From: Paramecium octaurelia
Lineage: Eukaryota; Ciliophora; Oligohymenophorea; Peniculida; Parameciidae
Assembly: GCA_905182995.1 (NCBI GenBank)
Contig: CAJJDP010000119.1
Coordinates: 111,384-175,383 of the forward strand
Direction: 5' to 3'
Length of the DNA: 64,000 bases
Program-made: the position numbers and the translations under genes
In this document: positions 50,112 to 62,179 of the stretch, in pieces
Layout: each line of letters begins with the position of its first letter
Position numbering within the stretch: the first letter of the stretch is position 1
The notes under the pieces: model-generated
Told to the model about the DNA's origin: nothing
The model's database searches: none
The model's input: only the letters and a program-made list of their open reading frames with translations

Positions 50112-51433
50112 CACCCTAGAGTGGAGAACAATAATAAAAAACAATCAAAAATTGAATGGAGCTATCGGACTTTAAGTTTTCATCAATATTTATTACGTCT
50201 AAATATATTATTTTTGCACCATGTTTTGCAAGTGCTCATACTATTAACATAAATTTTGATAATTTTAGTTCAAAACTGCATTCTCCTATACTAAATTCAC
50301 AACCTAGCCTTAATACAGCAAATTCTATCATAACTCTTTTACAATACCTGGCTACTCAGTTATTGAATGATGAGAAGTTATTAATTGTTTTTGGCTTCAA
50401 GGACTGAAATAGGTTATTGTATCATTTCTTTTTTAATTTCATCTGTTTACCGGAACTGCTCTTTTACTTCTCGGATGCCTATCTTAGGATAATATAGCTT
50501 AATACTTTAGCCTTTGGTTACTGCGGAGTGTCTTTTGTACATTTAAGTTTGTCTTTTTTTGTTCTTTCGAATGACCTTTTTACAAGATCTTCCTTCCTTC
50601 TTGAAAATTTACATGATTGCCTTTGCAGTTGAGAAGTTGATTCCTAGTTTTTATGCTGCACTTTTTATAGTACATCCAGTTGATATGATTTATTTTATCA
50701 AACCTTCTCTCTGATCGTTGCTTATTTTAGCATACTTGAAGCAATGCTTACCTGATTTTAACACTTAAATATTAATGTACCTCCTTTTCTTTTGGTTATT
50801 TCTTAATCATTTGATGAATGATTCAACATTTTCTTACATTTTTTAACATGTTCTGATAAGCTGAAAGAGGACTGAGTCTTAATTACTGTACGAATCTTTC
50901 AATGAATAGATAAATTTATGATCTTCGAAGGAGGAATGGATTGGAATAAGTTATTGCTACTTTTAAATTTATCCTTTTGGATCCATATTTTACAAGCAAA
51001 TCAATTTAAAAAAATCAAACTAAATTTAGAGATATAAAGTGACGAGTAGAATTGAAATAATGGTATTTTATAAACAATATATGAGGTTAAGTATATTATT
51101 ATTTAAGACAAATGAAGCCTCAGATAATAAAGGAATATAACACCATCTCTCCAAAATAAAAAATAAATGTTTAACATAAAATTATTTTAATTAATTCTTT
51201 AGTGAACATGATTAAAATTTTTATTTTAATCCGATTCTATGAATTTTCAATTAGAATATTAATTAGTAAAAATATTATCACAATAAAAATACTTGAAAGG
51301 ATTGAATTTATAGATTCAGTAAATTATCAATTCTTAATAGGATTTACATTTGTTTTTTAAGATTATTTATATGGAATTTAAAAAACATCTGTAAAAATCT
51401 TGTGGAATAGTATAAATATTATACTTTTTAAAT
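50112..51433. repeat. Direct repeat, copy 1 (1,322 bp, identical to copy 2)
   Basis: Every base I compared is identical to 51435-52756 at a fixed offset of 1,323. Copy 1 is immediately followed by an N at 51434. The unit carries one HTH gene plus about 600 bp of spacer. The right edge of copy 1 (TTTTTAAAT) stops at the N, whereas copy 2 runs on into new sequence. Confidence 0.95.
50145..50829 (-). CDS. HTH (homeodomain-like/transposase-type) protein, copy 1
   Basis: Introns of 29 and 23 nt give 210 residues from ATG 50827-50829 to TGA 50145-50147. Residues ~25-75 form a helix-turn-helix: KISNDQREGLIKQIISTGCT then IKSAAQKLGINFSTAKAIMQ and IFKKEGRSCKKVIRKN. This is the homeodomain-like fold used by short ciliate DNA-binding proteins and by transposase N termini. 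A basic linker and a Gln-rich coiled coil (LLIIQQLSSQNLLYQGQVVN) follow. No catalytic domain is present, so it is more likely a DNA-binding protein than an active transposase. The + strand frame at 50156 is its antisense shadow. Confidence 0.75.
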
Positions 51434-51434
51434 N
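51434..51434. other. Single ambiguous base (N) at repeat junction
   Basis: The only non-ACGT character in the window. It falls exactly between the two identical 1,322-bp copies, which points to a contig join rather than biology. Confidence 0.95.
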
Positions 51435-52756
51435 CACCCTAGAGTGGAGAACAATAATAAAAAACAATCAAAAATTGAATGGAGCTATCGGACTTTAAGT
51501 TTTCATCAATATTTATTACGTCTAAATATATTATTTTTGCACCATGTTTTGCAAGTGCTCATACTATTAACATAAATTTTGATAATTTTAGTTCAAAACT
51601 GCATTCTCCTATACTAAATTCACAACCTAGCCTTAATACAGCAAATTCTATCATAACTCTTTTACAATACCTGGCTACTCAGTTATTGAATGATGAGAAG
51701 TTATTAATTGTTTTTGGCTTCAAGGACTGAAATAGGTTATTGTATCATTTCTTTTTTAATTTCATCTGTTTACCGGAACTGCTCTTTTACTTCTCGGATG
51801 CCTATCTTAGGATAATATAGCTTAATACTTTAGCCTTTGGTTACTGCGGAGTGTCTTTTGTACATTTAAGTTTGTCTTTTTTTGTTCTTTCGAATGACCT
51901 TTTTACAAGATCTTCCTTCCTTCTTGAAAATTTACATGATTGCCTTTGCAGTTGAGAAGTTGATTCCTAGTTTTTATGCTGCACTTTTTATAGTACATCC
52001 AGTTGATATGATTTATTTTATCAAACCTTCTCTCTGATCGTTGCTTATTTTAGCATACTTGAAGCAATGCTTACCTGATTTTAACACTTAAATATTAATG
52101 TACCTCCTTTTCTTTTGGTTATTTCTTAATCATTTGATGAATGATTCAACATTTTCTTACATTTTTTAACATGTTCTGATAAGCTGAAAGAGGACTGAGT
52201 CTTAATTACTGTACGAATCTTTCAATGAATAGATAAATTTATGATCTTCGAAGGAGGAATGGATTGGAATAAGTTATTGCTACTTTTAAATTTATCCTTT
52301 TGGATCCATATTTTACAAGCAAATCAATTTAAAAAAATCAAACTAAATTTAGAGATATAAAGTGACGAGTAGAATTGAAATAATGGTATTTTATAAACAA
52401 TATATGAGGTTAAGTATATTATTATTTAAGACAAATGAAGCCTCAGATAATAAAGGAATATAACACCATCTCTCCAAAATAAAAAATAAATGTTTAACAT
52501 AAAATTATTTTAATTAATTCTTTAGTGAACATGATTAAAATTTTTATTTTAATCCGATTCTATGAATTTTCAATTAGAATATTAATTAGTAAAAATATTA
52601 TCACAATAAAAATACTTGAAAGGATTGAATTTATAGATTCAGTAAATTATCAATTCTTAATAGGATTTACATTTGTTTTTTAAGATTATTTATATGGAAT
52701 TTAAAAAACATCTGTAAAAATCTTGTGGAATAGTATAAATATTATACTTTTTAAAT
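51435..52756. repeat. Direct repeat, copy 2 (1,322 bp)
   Basis: Identical to 50112-51433. Its left edge is the N at 51434 and its right edge flows into unique DNA from 52757 without any feature such as a target-site duplication or terminal inverted repeat. Confidence 0.95.
51468..52152 (-). CDS. HTH protein, copy 2 (identical)
   Basis: Base-for-base duplicate of the gene at 50145-50829, with the same introns, stop and 210-residue product. The absence of even silent differences argues that both records come from one locus represented twice. If the assembly is corrected, only one copy should remain. Confidence 0.6.
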
Positions 52757-53257
52757 ATAAAAAATTGAAAGCAAGAGACAGAAGGAGATTGATTTCAAAA
52801 ATACATCTATTTTGCTGTTTTTTTAATTTTTTCAAAAAATAACATCTATTTAGATAAACACATCGATTTGAATATCAGAGAAATTTTTTTGTAATAAAAT
52901 AAATATACTTAGATTAAATATCTGATCTAAATTGACTTATTGATTTTTTGGCCTAAAATTTTTCTATATCAAATTTTATCCAATTATTCATCTAATTTTA
53001 AGGGATTTAATTTTTAAACTATCAAGTACCGCAAAAGCAATAAAGAACACCTGAGCTCTTTCTTATGTTGTAAGATAGTTTAGTGAATAGAAACTGAAAA
53101 GAGATTGATAATCAATCAGTTTGGAATTTTACAATTATATGATATGTTGTTCAAGCTTAATGGAATTATAAAACATAATTTAATTAAAATTGATTTTTTT
53201 AGTTTATATTAATTAATACATGATACTATAACAATAATAATACCATCATTCTTTGAA
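52757..53257. other. AT-rich spacer
   Basis: About 500 bp between the repeat and the tubulin stop, plus the upstream part of the repeat from 52153. It contains runs of A and T and no coding-like frame or RNA gene that I can support. Confidence 0.5.
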
Positions 53258-54499
53258 TCATATTTCTTAGTTATCCACTGTAAAGAATTCTTCGTATTCA
53301 TGTTATAACTACTTTAAGTCATCTCTTGCAATATAAATGTCTCTGCTTTTCCAACCTTCAAACCCTCCAATAAATGCATGTTAGTCATAAGCATAGGAAA
53401 ATCTCTTTTCTAATGCTTTTAAACTACTAGCAATTGAGGCATCATTAGAAAACAAAGTCCCTGTTTGTTTCATTTCTGCAAGTTCAGGTAATACTTAGTA
53501 ATTAGATGATTTACATTAATAAATTTAAGATGTTTAGCCAAATTAATTATTTAAATTGTTAATAGTTTAATCTAATCTACCAGAAAAAGGATTAAATTAT
53601 CTTTTTCTTAACAATAGGGTACTACAAATATAATGAGGATTATTAGAACATTGATAGAGTTTTTGGTCTATTTTTTTTAGAAATTGAATGAATTCTCTTT
53701 GTTCTAATTCTTTTCTAACGTAATCATTTATCAAAGTCAGCTTACCATAAGATGGAATATAAAAATGTAACTTAGGAGAAGGACACAAATTTGAAAAAAA
53801 TGCAGAGTTATCTTCCTAGTTAAATCTTCTAATTCCAGTATACGAACTAATTATTTAAGCAACCAAATTATTTAAAAATGAATAATCAACAAAATCTACA
53901 TCCAATTGATGATCAATAAAATTATACATTGACTAATTATCAAACATTGTGATGCTGTCAAAATAGCCAATCATATTTGGCATTGCGAGCACAGTATTAT
54001 ATATTCCAAGAACATTATTCGCCACCTTTGAAGATGGGAAAATTATAAATCCATTTTTATTTACCTTATGGTAATCATTTGATAAATCATAGGTTAACTC
54101 ACAAGTAAATCCCGACCCAGTACCTCCACTGATGGAACTTGTTATCACAAAGTCATCTAATCGATCCATCGTTTCTATTTATTTTCGAATAGAATCTTAT
54201 GCTTTTTCCAAAGTCTTTTTGATATAATAATACCTACTTAGAGCATAAGTTGATGAATCCTTGTTTCCATGTATAAATGAATGCTTCTTAAATTTTATTG
54301 AATTACTGCTTTAGACTTCTAGTATCATTCTGTCATCTGTATCAACGAAAAGTGCTTATGGATAATAATTCCCATCAACTTCATCATAAATATAATTCTT
54401 CTGAGTTGTTTCATTCTATTCTTTTTCATATAGTTTCCATAACATATCACCAATCTTTACTCCAGCCCCTCCTACATGAATATGAAAAGCAGAAGACAT
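53258..54499 (-). CDS. Highly divergent tubulin-family protein
   Basis: An intronless 413-residue frame, ATG 54497-54499 to TGA 53258-53260. The N terminus MSSAFHIHVGGAGVKIGDML aligns with the tubulin start where most tubulins have GQxGxQxG; here the first Gln is Gly and the second is Lys. The GTP-phosphate loop SISGGTGSGFT is intact at residues ~122-132, about 17 residues earlier than usual. CPSPKLHFYIPSYGKL (~239) matches the NxxPxPxxHF region. The C terminus lacks the acidic Glu-rich tail. It is too divergent to place among alpha, beta or the minor classes by eye. The gene looks intact and uses Gln TAA/TAG normally. Confidence 0.8.
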
Positions 54500-55148
54500 C
54501 CAAATATAAATAATTATTTAAATAGTAATTAGTTTTCTAAATTTAATGATTCTTAAATGAAAAATATCACATGAACTGGTAGATTCCATTTTCAATGTAG
54601 CTTAAAAGCTAAATGTATAAAACACTTTATGAAGACAGGACATCTGTTCAGCTAAAGTCCAAAAAAGAGTAGGACAGAAAATTCAAATTGCAAATAACTA
54701 TTCTTAGTTCATCTGGTTAAATATTTACTTATCTAAAAGTTTCAATATAATTATATGAGTAAAATCAATTAGAAGCACTTTTGATTTATAACAAGTATTT
54801 TCTAATGGAAATGGAAATTTAAGGGAAAGCAATATATATTTAACAATTATTGTATTATTTTTAAGTTGAAAAATATTTCTTTTTGAATTAAAATTACTTA
54901 ATAAATTTTTAAAGTAACATCATTATTTGTGATTATGTATCATAATAAGGTTAAGAACAAGAATGCAGTCTAATTTAGATTGGTTTTGGAATCTTTGATC
55001 TTTTGGTGTAATAGCAAAAGAAATATAATTATAAAATTTAATATGATCTCCACATTAGATCAAGTTTATTGAAACTAATCAAGACAAACAATTCATGCTA
55101 ATTAATTTAACCTTATTAAGTCTCTTCTTTTATATATTTTTTTTTATA
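54500..55148. other. Spacer without supported gene
   Basis: About 650 bp upstream of the tubulin start and before the remnant at 55149. Only short broken frames are seen, with no RNA gene recognised. Confidence 0.45.
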
Positions 55149-56016
55149 TTTCCCGAATTTTACTGGATCCCTTCTGTATCATCCTTCTCTAATTTATCTA
55201 AATTAAATTGATTTTATGCCATTGATATCTCATTGTTATCAACTAAGTGACAGATTGTACCCTATCCGTAAAAATGTTGCTCTAATCCTATTAAAATTGA
55301 AAATAGCAAATGCTAGAACAATCTACGATGTTTACATATCTCGAAATCTAATTCAATGATACAACAACTAATTTACCCATCAAAATAAACATAATGAGAC
55401 TTAAAATGCTCTCATCTATGGAAACACCAATTGCTACCAAATAATCAGATTATTATATAATACAACTGAAATTTTAAGGATTACAATATCTAAATTTCGA
55501 ACTCATCGTATTCCTCTCATGGTATAAGTCTGAGCCCAAATTATTTTACAATTTAATTTGACCTACTGCCTCTGTTTCGTTAAACTTGAAAATCTAATAC
55601 TATTAATTACTTTGGAAGCTATTGAATAAGCAGAAATGCCTAAAAGCCCTAAATATTAAGAGCCTATATTAAAACAGTTGAGATAAGTATCTTTATATAT
55701 TACAGCTAACTCTAAAGTTTTGATGCTATCCTTAAATGATTATGATTACTGAAATAATTTCTTATTCTTAGGTCGACTATTTAGACTTTTCGAACTATTA
55801 CTAAATAGTATCGAAACATCAAAAAATAAATAGGGTAAAATTTTGTATTTAATGATTTCAAAATAAAAAACTAAATATGATGAAGTGTCATTCTTTAGTA
55901 AATTAGAGAACAAAAACAGTTTATTAAAGAATGAGAAGAGAGTGAGACCTAAAATTTAAGAAATCTAACCATTTTGTATTCGATTAAACGAATTATTAAA
56001 ATTTAATATACTTTGA
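55149..56016 (+). pseudogene. Decayed membrane-protein-type coding remnant
   Basis: Protein-like stretches lie in different frames: LYHPSLIYLNQIDFMPLISH and RKNVALILLKLKIANARTIY in the first, IYGNTNCYQIIRLLYNTTEI in the second, and RLFRLFELLLNSIETSKNK followed by YDEVSFFSKLENKNSLLKNE near the end (TGA 56014-56016). TGA codons interrupt them and no start is apparent. It is the fourth such remnant in the window. Confidence 0.4.
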
Positions 56017-56212
56017 TAAATACTGAAATTGAATTGAACATATATGATCTTAATTTCAAATAATAAACTAAAATGAATTCAAATATTAGTATAACAGAGT
56101 ATATTCAATTTTATCTTATCCGTTAATAATTCAAATTGATCATTTTCTATAATTCGGTTTCTTAATTTCTCTTTATTATATAGTGATATTAGTTAATTAA
56201 ATTAATATACTA

Positions 56213-57264
56213 ATGAAATCATTAATGTTCTCAAAAGGATTTATTGGAGTGGTCGCTATAGGATTTAGTTATGGAGTTTACAGAATGCTCAGAGGGGTAG
56301 AGTGAGTATTTGATATCATTAGTTTACAAAAACAGAACTTCGTGAGAGTATGAAAAAACAGATTATACAATGTTACGATGGAAGTTAAAATCAAGGATTT
56401 GTAGAACCTTTTGATATTTTACAAACTTTTTCAAAAAATGAACAAGGAATAGAGTTTCACATAAAATTAGTAAAATCTCTAGCCAAGAAGCCAGTTGGCC
56501 ATTAATAAAATGTAAGTGATATTTAATAAAGTTAGATTAATCCATTGATAGAGCCTTTCCAACCAGGACAGTTAGTAATGCGATTACAAAACTATAATAT
56601 TTTATTGAATAAATACCCTGTTAATCCTTATCATGCATTATTGGTGCCATAACAATTTATTCATTAAACTGAAAAATTCAGCAAGGAATACTTAAGTTTG
56701 GCTTATGATTTGCTATGTGCAGTGGAAGGATTTGCATTTTTTAATTCCCATCCAGAGGCAGGAGCTTCATTGGATCATAAGCATTTTTAAATTGTGCCTA
56801 AATCAGCATATTAAAGTGCAAATATTTTAAATCATATAAAGGAATGGTGGTTCGAGAAGAGTGTGAGACAGGCTAACAAATTTACAAAGCTCAGGTGTTT
56901 AAAGAAAACAAAGCATTTTATATGCTTTTTCAACCAAGATTTATTATAAAACCCAAATTGCGATGAGCGCTAGTAATAGAATATACTGTATGAGACTTAC
57001 GAAAAGCTATTAAATAAATGTCAAGTAGAGGATATTAGGGAGTTAAAACACAATTTAATAATGACTTAAGAGTTTTTGATGATTGTAGTTAGAAAGCAAG
57101 CAGCATTTAATGGAGTGGCAATGAATGCAGTAGGATTCACAGGGTCTTTATTAGCTAAAAATGAGTAGGAATGCGAGAAATTAAAGCAAACTAGAATAAT
57201 TGAGATTTTAGAAAATCTCGCATAAGCTGATGAATCTTTTTATTCTGATGTAGATGAATGTTGA
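56213..57264 (+). CDS. Ap4A phosphorylase / ATP adenylyltransferase (APA1/APA2 family)
   Basis: A 26-nt intron (56297-56322) gives 341 residues. The catalytic HIT-superfamily motif is ASLDHKHFQIVP, with AFFNSHPEAGAS before it and NLIMTQEFLMIVVRKQ later, all typical of fungal APA1/APA2. NPYHALLVPQQF is the substrate-binding strand. These enzymes split diadenosine tetraphosphate with phosphate into ATP and ADP. Unusually, the first ~25 residues (GFIGVVAIGFSYGVYRML) form a hydrophobic segment that may be a membrane anchor or mitochondrial signal, joined through the intron. Confidence 0.9.
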
Positions 57265-57297
57265 CACAATCATAATCATAATTATATAATATCATTT

Positions 57298-58325
57298 TCA
57301 AGTAAAAAAGATTTCAATTTTATCCTCTATCTACTATTTGCATATAGGACATTATGGCTTTTTGAGTTTTTATGAACAATCATAGCAAATGCTTAGATGT
57401 TTGCAAGGCTTAATGATAATATTTCTAGGTCTTTCAAAACAAATCTGACATTCATAATTGTTAATTTCTAAGTATTTCTACCCTCTTAACTTATCCAATT
57501 TTGCCTTTTCTCTCTCTTTCAAAAAATTTACAATATAATTCATTATATTGCAACCAAAAATATACGACCAAATCGCAAATAGAATGAAGACAATTACTGC
57601 CATCGATCTTTTTTATTTAATCTACTTTTGTATTAACAATAGTAATTGCACCTTACTTTTGAGGATATATTTTGGATTTTAAAGGAACATCTTATTCAAC
57701 TTTTTATCAAGAATGATTTCTCCATATAAGACATAAAATTCATTTGCTATGATGCCATATTCCCTTTCAAGCAATCCAGTATGAAAACCTTTGAAAAAGA
57801 ACTTTCTTATTTTGAGAAAATTTATTGTTTTTAAAATGAAATTTGTTATCCTTTGAAGGATGCTTAATTATTGAGGAAGAAATAGATCCCATATATGACT
57901 CATAGAATATTAGTAGTTAAGGGTTGAGTTCCTCCATATTTCGATTTTATTATAAAAGTCTGCAACACTTAATTGAGACGCACTATGTTGAAAGGTTTTA
58001 ATTATTTTTTTTCTATTAAAATATAAAAGACAATTACATACACGCCATTCTCATATATATAATAGAATTTCTTTTCGCTCATTATAAGTGGGACTTGTGA
58101 AATGATGGGACTTTCAGAAACTAATTCTCCGGCAATAAATGCTTCGATTGTTGTTTTTTGGGTTGAATTAAAGTAATTCAATATGGAGGTGGGTGTAAAT
58201 TCATTCATAAGTTAATATTGGTTGTGTTTCTTTTTTAATTGATACCACTAATTCAAGAGCGAATATAGGGCAAAGCCAGTTGCACCAGTTCCTACAGCTG
58301 AGATTTTGGTAATAGGACTTTTCAT
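57298..58325 (-). CDS. Membrane RING E3 ubiquitin ligase, MUL1/MULAN-like
   Basis: Two 25-nt introns give 325 residues. Residues ~5-25 (ISAVGTGATGFALYSLL) and ~240-260 (SMAVIVFILFAIWSYIFG) are membrane segments. The C terminus is a C3HC4 RING: YECQICFERPRN, IIKPCKHLSICYDCSQ and PQCPICKQQIE. The order TM, BAM-like middle domain (contains AFIAGELVSESPIISQVPLI), TM, RING is that of mitochondrial outer-membrane MUL1 and plant SP1. It acts with an E2 in ubiquitin or SUMO transfer. Its start lies 22 bp from that of the phospholipase C gene on the other strand. Confidence 0.82.
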
Positions 58326-58347
58326 AATAAAAATATAACTAAAATTT

Positions 58348-60493
58348 ATGAATAAAATCAATCATTATGGTGTTAATTCATTAGTGTACGGAATGCTATT
58401 ACAGGTGAAATTGCACAAGATGAAACGTACTTAAATGATTTTATTGCTAAGTCCAAATGAAATTCGCTTGATCTAAATGGTAATCATCAATGATATCTGT
58501 ATCTTAGCTTGATCCCTAAGGCACATTCAGCACTTATTTTGATCTCACTTAGATCTCTGACATCTAATAAAAGGAGGAACCTCAATTAAAAATTATCAAC
58601 TAAAAAGGAGCCTATCTAAAGGTGTATTTTGAAAGTGTATTCTAATTGATCACCTTCAAGGAGGGATTAGATTATCTGATTAAGGAAGCAAACAGAATCC
58701 AAAAACAACTTGATAGTTATAATTAAATTTGGAGCAGTGCTCTCAAGTTGATCACAAAATCTGATCTAGATATGGATAATAAACTCAATTTTAAGGAGTT
58801 TCTGTTCATGATAGGTGAATTGCAAATTGAGATTCAAGAGAGAAAGCTAATCCAGATCTTTGAGAAAAATCAAAAGAATAACCAATTAGATGAAGCAACC
58901 TTATATAGATTATTGATGGATATAACACGCAGACATGAATTGAAAGAACTGTATTAAAAATATAGCAGCAAACAGGAAGGATTGTTTGAAGATCCACTCT
59001 AAGCTATGCTGATGACAGATAAGGACTTGTAATAGTTTTACAAAATTGAACAAGGATAAGCTGATTATCAACCAAAAAGAAAATAATACAATTTTTATGA
59101 TTTTTAGAATCTCATATTCAGTGAGGATAACTCAATATTCCAACCAAAACAGGTAGATTAATCGCAGCCTATTACTAAATACTTAATAAATTCATCACAT
59201 AATACTTATTTGGAGAGAAATTAATTGACTGGTGAATCAAGTTGTTTTGCATATTAAGACGCCTTCAAGATGGGTTTTAAATGCGTTGAATTGGACTGCT
59301 GGGATGGTGAGAATGGAGAACCAAAGGTTACTCATGGTCATACATTGGTTAACGATATCAAATTCAAAGATGTAATTATTACGGTTAGAGACTTTGCTTT
59401 CTATAAAGATGATAATCCTGCCATTTTGTCACTTGAAATGCATTGTTGCTTAAAATAATAGAAGAGAATAGCAGAAATATTATAAAGCATTCTTGGAGAT
59501 ATGTTGTTTGTCATTAAAGATTATAAATAAGCGAGAATCTCTACTTTACACTAATTGCAAAGGAAGGTTTTAGTTAAATATAAAGCAGACGATCAGTTTT
59601 TATAAGAGAAACTACAATTACATTCTTCCACATTATTCTTTGCACAATCACATGATGATATGTAATTCAAAACTTAAGAGTATGATGATCATAAACATTA
59701 AGCAAACATCAAACAATTCAGTCAAACTCTTGATGATCATTCAACAAAAATATGTAGAGAATTATTAGAAATTACATCATTATATGCAGTATCACTGAAA
59801 TTAGACAAATAGCCAGAATTGGTTTGGATTGTATCTAGTGTTTCAGAAGATAAAATATAGGATATAATAAAAAAGAGTCATGGCAAATTTTTTGAATATG
59901 TTGAAAATTACTTTGTTAGGATTTATCCGTTAGGGTTGAGATTTGATTCAAGCAATTATGATCCATTCCCTTCTTGGTCAGCTGGGGCTTAAATGGTTGC
60001 TTTGAATATTCAAACAAAAGATTTATTTATGTTGTAGAATTACGGAATGTTTCTTAATAGTTCTTATGTCTTGAAAGCCAATTAGGATGTGAAAATGAAT
60101 ATCCATGTACGAATCATCAGTGCAACCAATCTTGTTTGGGAAGACGAGAAGCGTAGACAAGAAGAGATTGTTGATCCATACATTAAAATAAGAGTTGCTG
60201 GTAATCACGATGATGTCAGCAAATCTGAAAAGTGGAGAACAGAGGTTGTTAAGGATAATGGATACCATCCAATTTTTAATTATTAATGTTCTATCTAACT
60301 CCGACATGCTTAATAGGATGTCATCTATTTCTAGGCTTATAGTTATTCTATCTTGGGAGATTCGTTGTTGGGCTAATATTGTTTGTCACCTCTTAATTTG
60401 AGAACAGGTTACCGAATTGTCCCATTATTAAATTCTCACTTTAAACCTTTAGCCAATTGTTCTGTATTAGTGCAGATCAAAATTGAATATTGA
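58348..60493 (+). CDS. Phosphoinositide-specific phospholipase C (PLC-delta-like)
   Basis: Introns at 58384-58404 and 58480-58507 give 698 residues. The order is a PH-like N terminus (KRTQMILLLSPNEIRL), an EF-hand region with one good loop (DLDMDNKLNFKEF), the X domain and its catalytic histidines (SSHNTYLERNQLTGESS, GEPKVTHGHTLVNDI), the Y domain (YPLGLRFDSSNYDPFPSW, AGAQMVALNIQTKDL) and a C2 domain (HVRIISATNLVWE). This is the PLC-delta plan. The enzyme hydrolyses PIP2 to IP3 and diacylglycerol, calcium-dependent, at the plasma membrane. All key residues appear intact. Confidence 0.95.
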
Positions 60494-60520
60494 TCAAAAT
60501 AATAGATAAAGATTAAATTA

Positions 60521-60913
60521 TCAATCAAACATTTCATCAATTATGTGACTATCAGTATCCTCATCTTAATATTCATTATCATCGTCTTATTCCATTATCT
60601 GTCTATATTCGATCAATCGTTACACTAAGCCTAGAACTTATTCAGGCTCAATGATATCAGGATCCAAAAATTCAGGGTGTTCATCAAACAACTTCTTAGT
60701 TATTTCAACTTCGTCATCTAATCTTATGAGATTTTATAAATGAATGTTATAAACTTTTTTTTTATTTTCTTGCACACTTCTCTTGTATAATAATCCTTAT
60801 ATTAATTAATACTTATATATACCAATAACTGGAGGATCATATTTGATAACAAATCCCAAAGGAATAAACTTTTATTTTTATTTTTGTTTCTTTTATAAAT
60901 TTATTTTATTCAT
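60521..60913 (-). CDS. CEP19-like centrosomal/ciliary protein
   Basis: An intronless 130-residue frame, ATG 60911-60913 to TGA 60521-60523. A Lys/Gln-rich head is followed by PLGFVIKYDPPVIGIYKY and then TKKLFDEHPEFLDPDIIEPE with VLGLVQRLIEY, the conserved pattern of CEP19 (Y-PP-x-I core and a HPxxLxxxxIxxxQV helix). CEP19 recruits RABL2 and IFT-B at the ciliary base. The very acidic C terminus (EQDDDNEYQDEDTD) is extra. It converges on the PLC gene with 27 bp between stops. Confidence 0.65.
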
Positions 60914-61147
60914 TATTTGTATTTATATCAAATAATTATTATTATTTAGCATATAAATGGTGTCAAAAATACTATTTAACTTTTTGAATTATACTTAAAA
61001 TAGGATTTTATTATTTTATAGAAGTGCGTGATTAATACTAATTTATATATGCTTTTTTTGAGGCTTTTCTTCGTATTTTCTAATACAAAATATAATTGAA
61101 GATATTAAACCATTTATTGAGATTAGTATTAATTAAATTTAAAATAA

Positions 61148-62179
61148 ATGGAGTAAGAGAAAACTTTTGAAGAGTAATTGGAGGCAGCTGAAAATAAAAT
61201 AAAAGATTCTTTAGAAAATTTGGGTGATGTTGAGGTCAGAGATGCAATGCTCGAAAAAGCATCATTGCAATAGAAATACAATAAATATGAAGATGTACAA
61301 TTGTGTTATTATTTGAGGCAATCAAAACTTACATTGAAACACTACCAAAATCGGTTGGTGTTGGTAAAAAAATGGATGTACATTTCTTAATTTTACAAAT
61401 ATATTTAAAATAAAGAAACCTCGAAAAATTCAAGGATCATTTGAATTAATAATAAATATTATTGGATTAGGGAGGTGATTGGGAAAGAAAGAATAGACTC
61501 AAAGTTTATGAAGGGATTTATTGTTTAATGATCAGAGATATCACTAAAGCATGCAAATTATTCTTAGACTCTGTTGCTACATTCAATTCATCTGAAATCA
61601 TATCCTACAATGAGGTTGTTAGTTACACAGTTTTGACCAGCATCATATGTTTGGATAGATAATCCTTAAAAAAGAAGGTGCATCAAAACCCAGAGGTTGT
61701 CGGAGTATTAAGAGAGAATCAAGTTTTGAAAAACTTCTTGGAATCATTTTTATAATGTGATTATAAGACACTCTTCTAGAAGTTTGGTATGTATTCTTAT
61801 TCATTCTTTAGCTATCGTTAATGAAAATCTCTCTCATGATCAATACTTGAGTATTCACAGGAAATACTTGATTAGAGAATATAGGGTAGTTTTCTATTCA
61901 TAATTTTTGGAAAGCTATAAAACAGTGACATTGAATAATATGGCTAAAGCATTTGGAGTCAGTGTATAATTCATTGATAGGTAAAAAAGTAGTATATTCA
62001 TTAGAGAATTGAGTGAATTAATTTCATCAAGAAGAATCAATTGTAAAATCGATAAGGTTGCTGGAATCATCGAATCTTCAAGGGCTGATGATAGAAATCA
62101 ACTCTATAATAATTTAATTAAATAGGGAGACTACTTACTAAATAGGGTCTAGAAACTATCAAGATTAACAGATTTGTGA
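61148..62179 (+). CDS. 26S proteasome regulatory subunit Rpn7 (PSMD6)
   Basis: Introns at 61305-61327 and 61787-61811 give 327 residues. GGDWERKNRLKVYEGIYCLM, DITKACKLFLDSVATFNSSE and the PCI winged-helix part (LNNMAKAFGVSVQFIDR, RINCKIDKVAGIIESSRAD) identify Rpn7, a lid subunit that helps position Rpn11. It is ~60 residues shorter at the N terminus than animal PSMD6. The start is the first ATG after TGA codons. Confidence 0.93.

Noticed and set aside
50156..50407. 83-codon + strand ORF (also at 51479-51730)
   Set aside because: It lies antisense to the HTH gene, uses no TAA/TAG Gln codons, and has no domain; the minus strand reads as a complete spliced gene.
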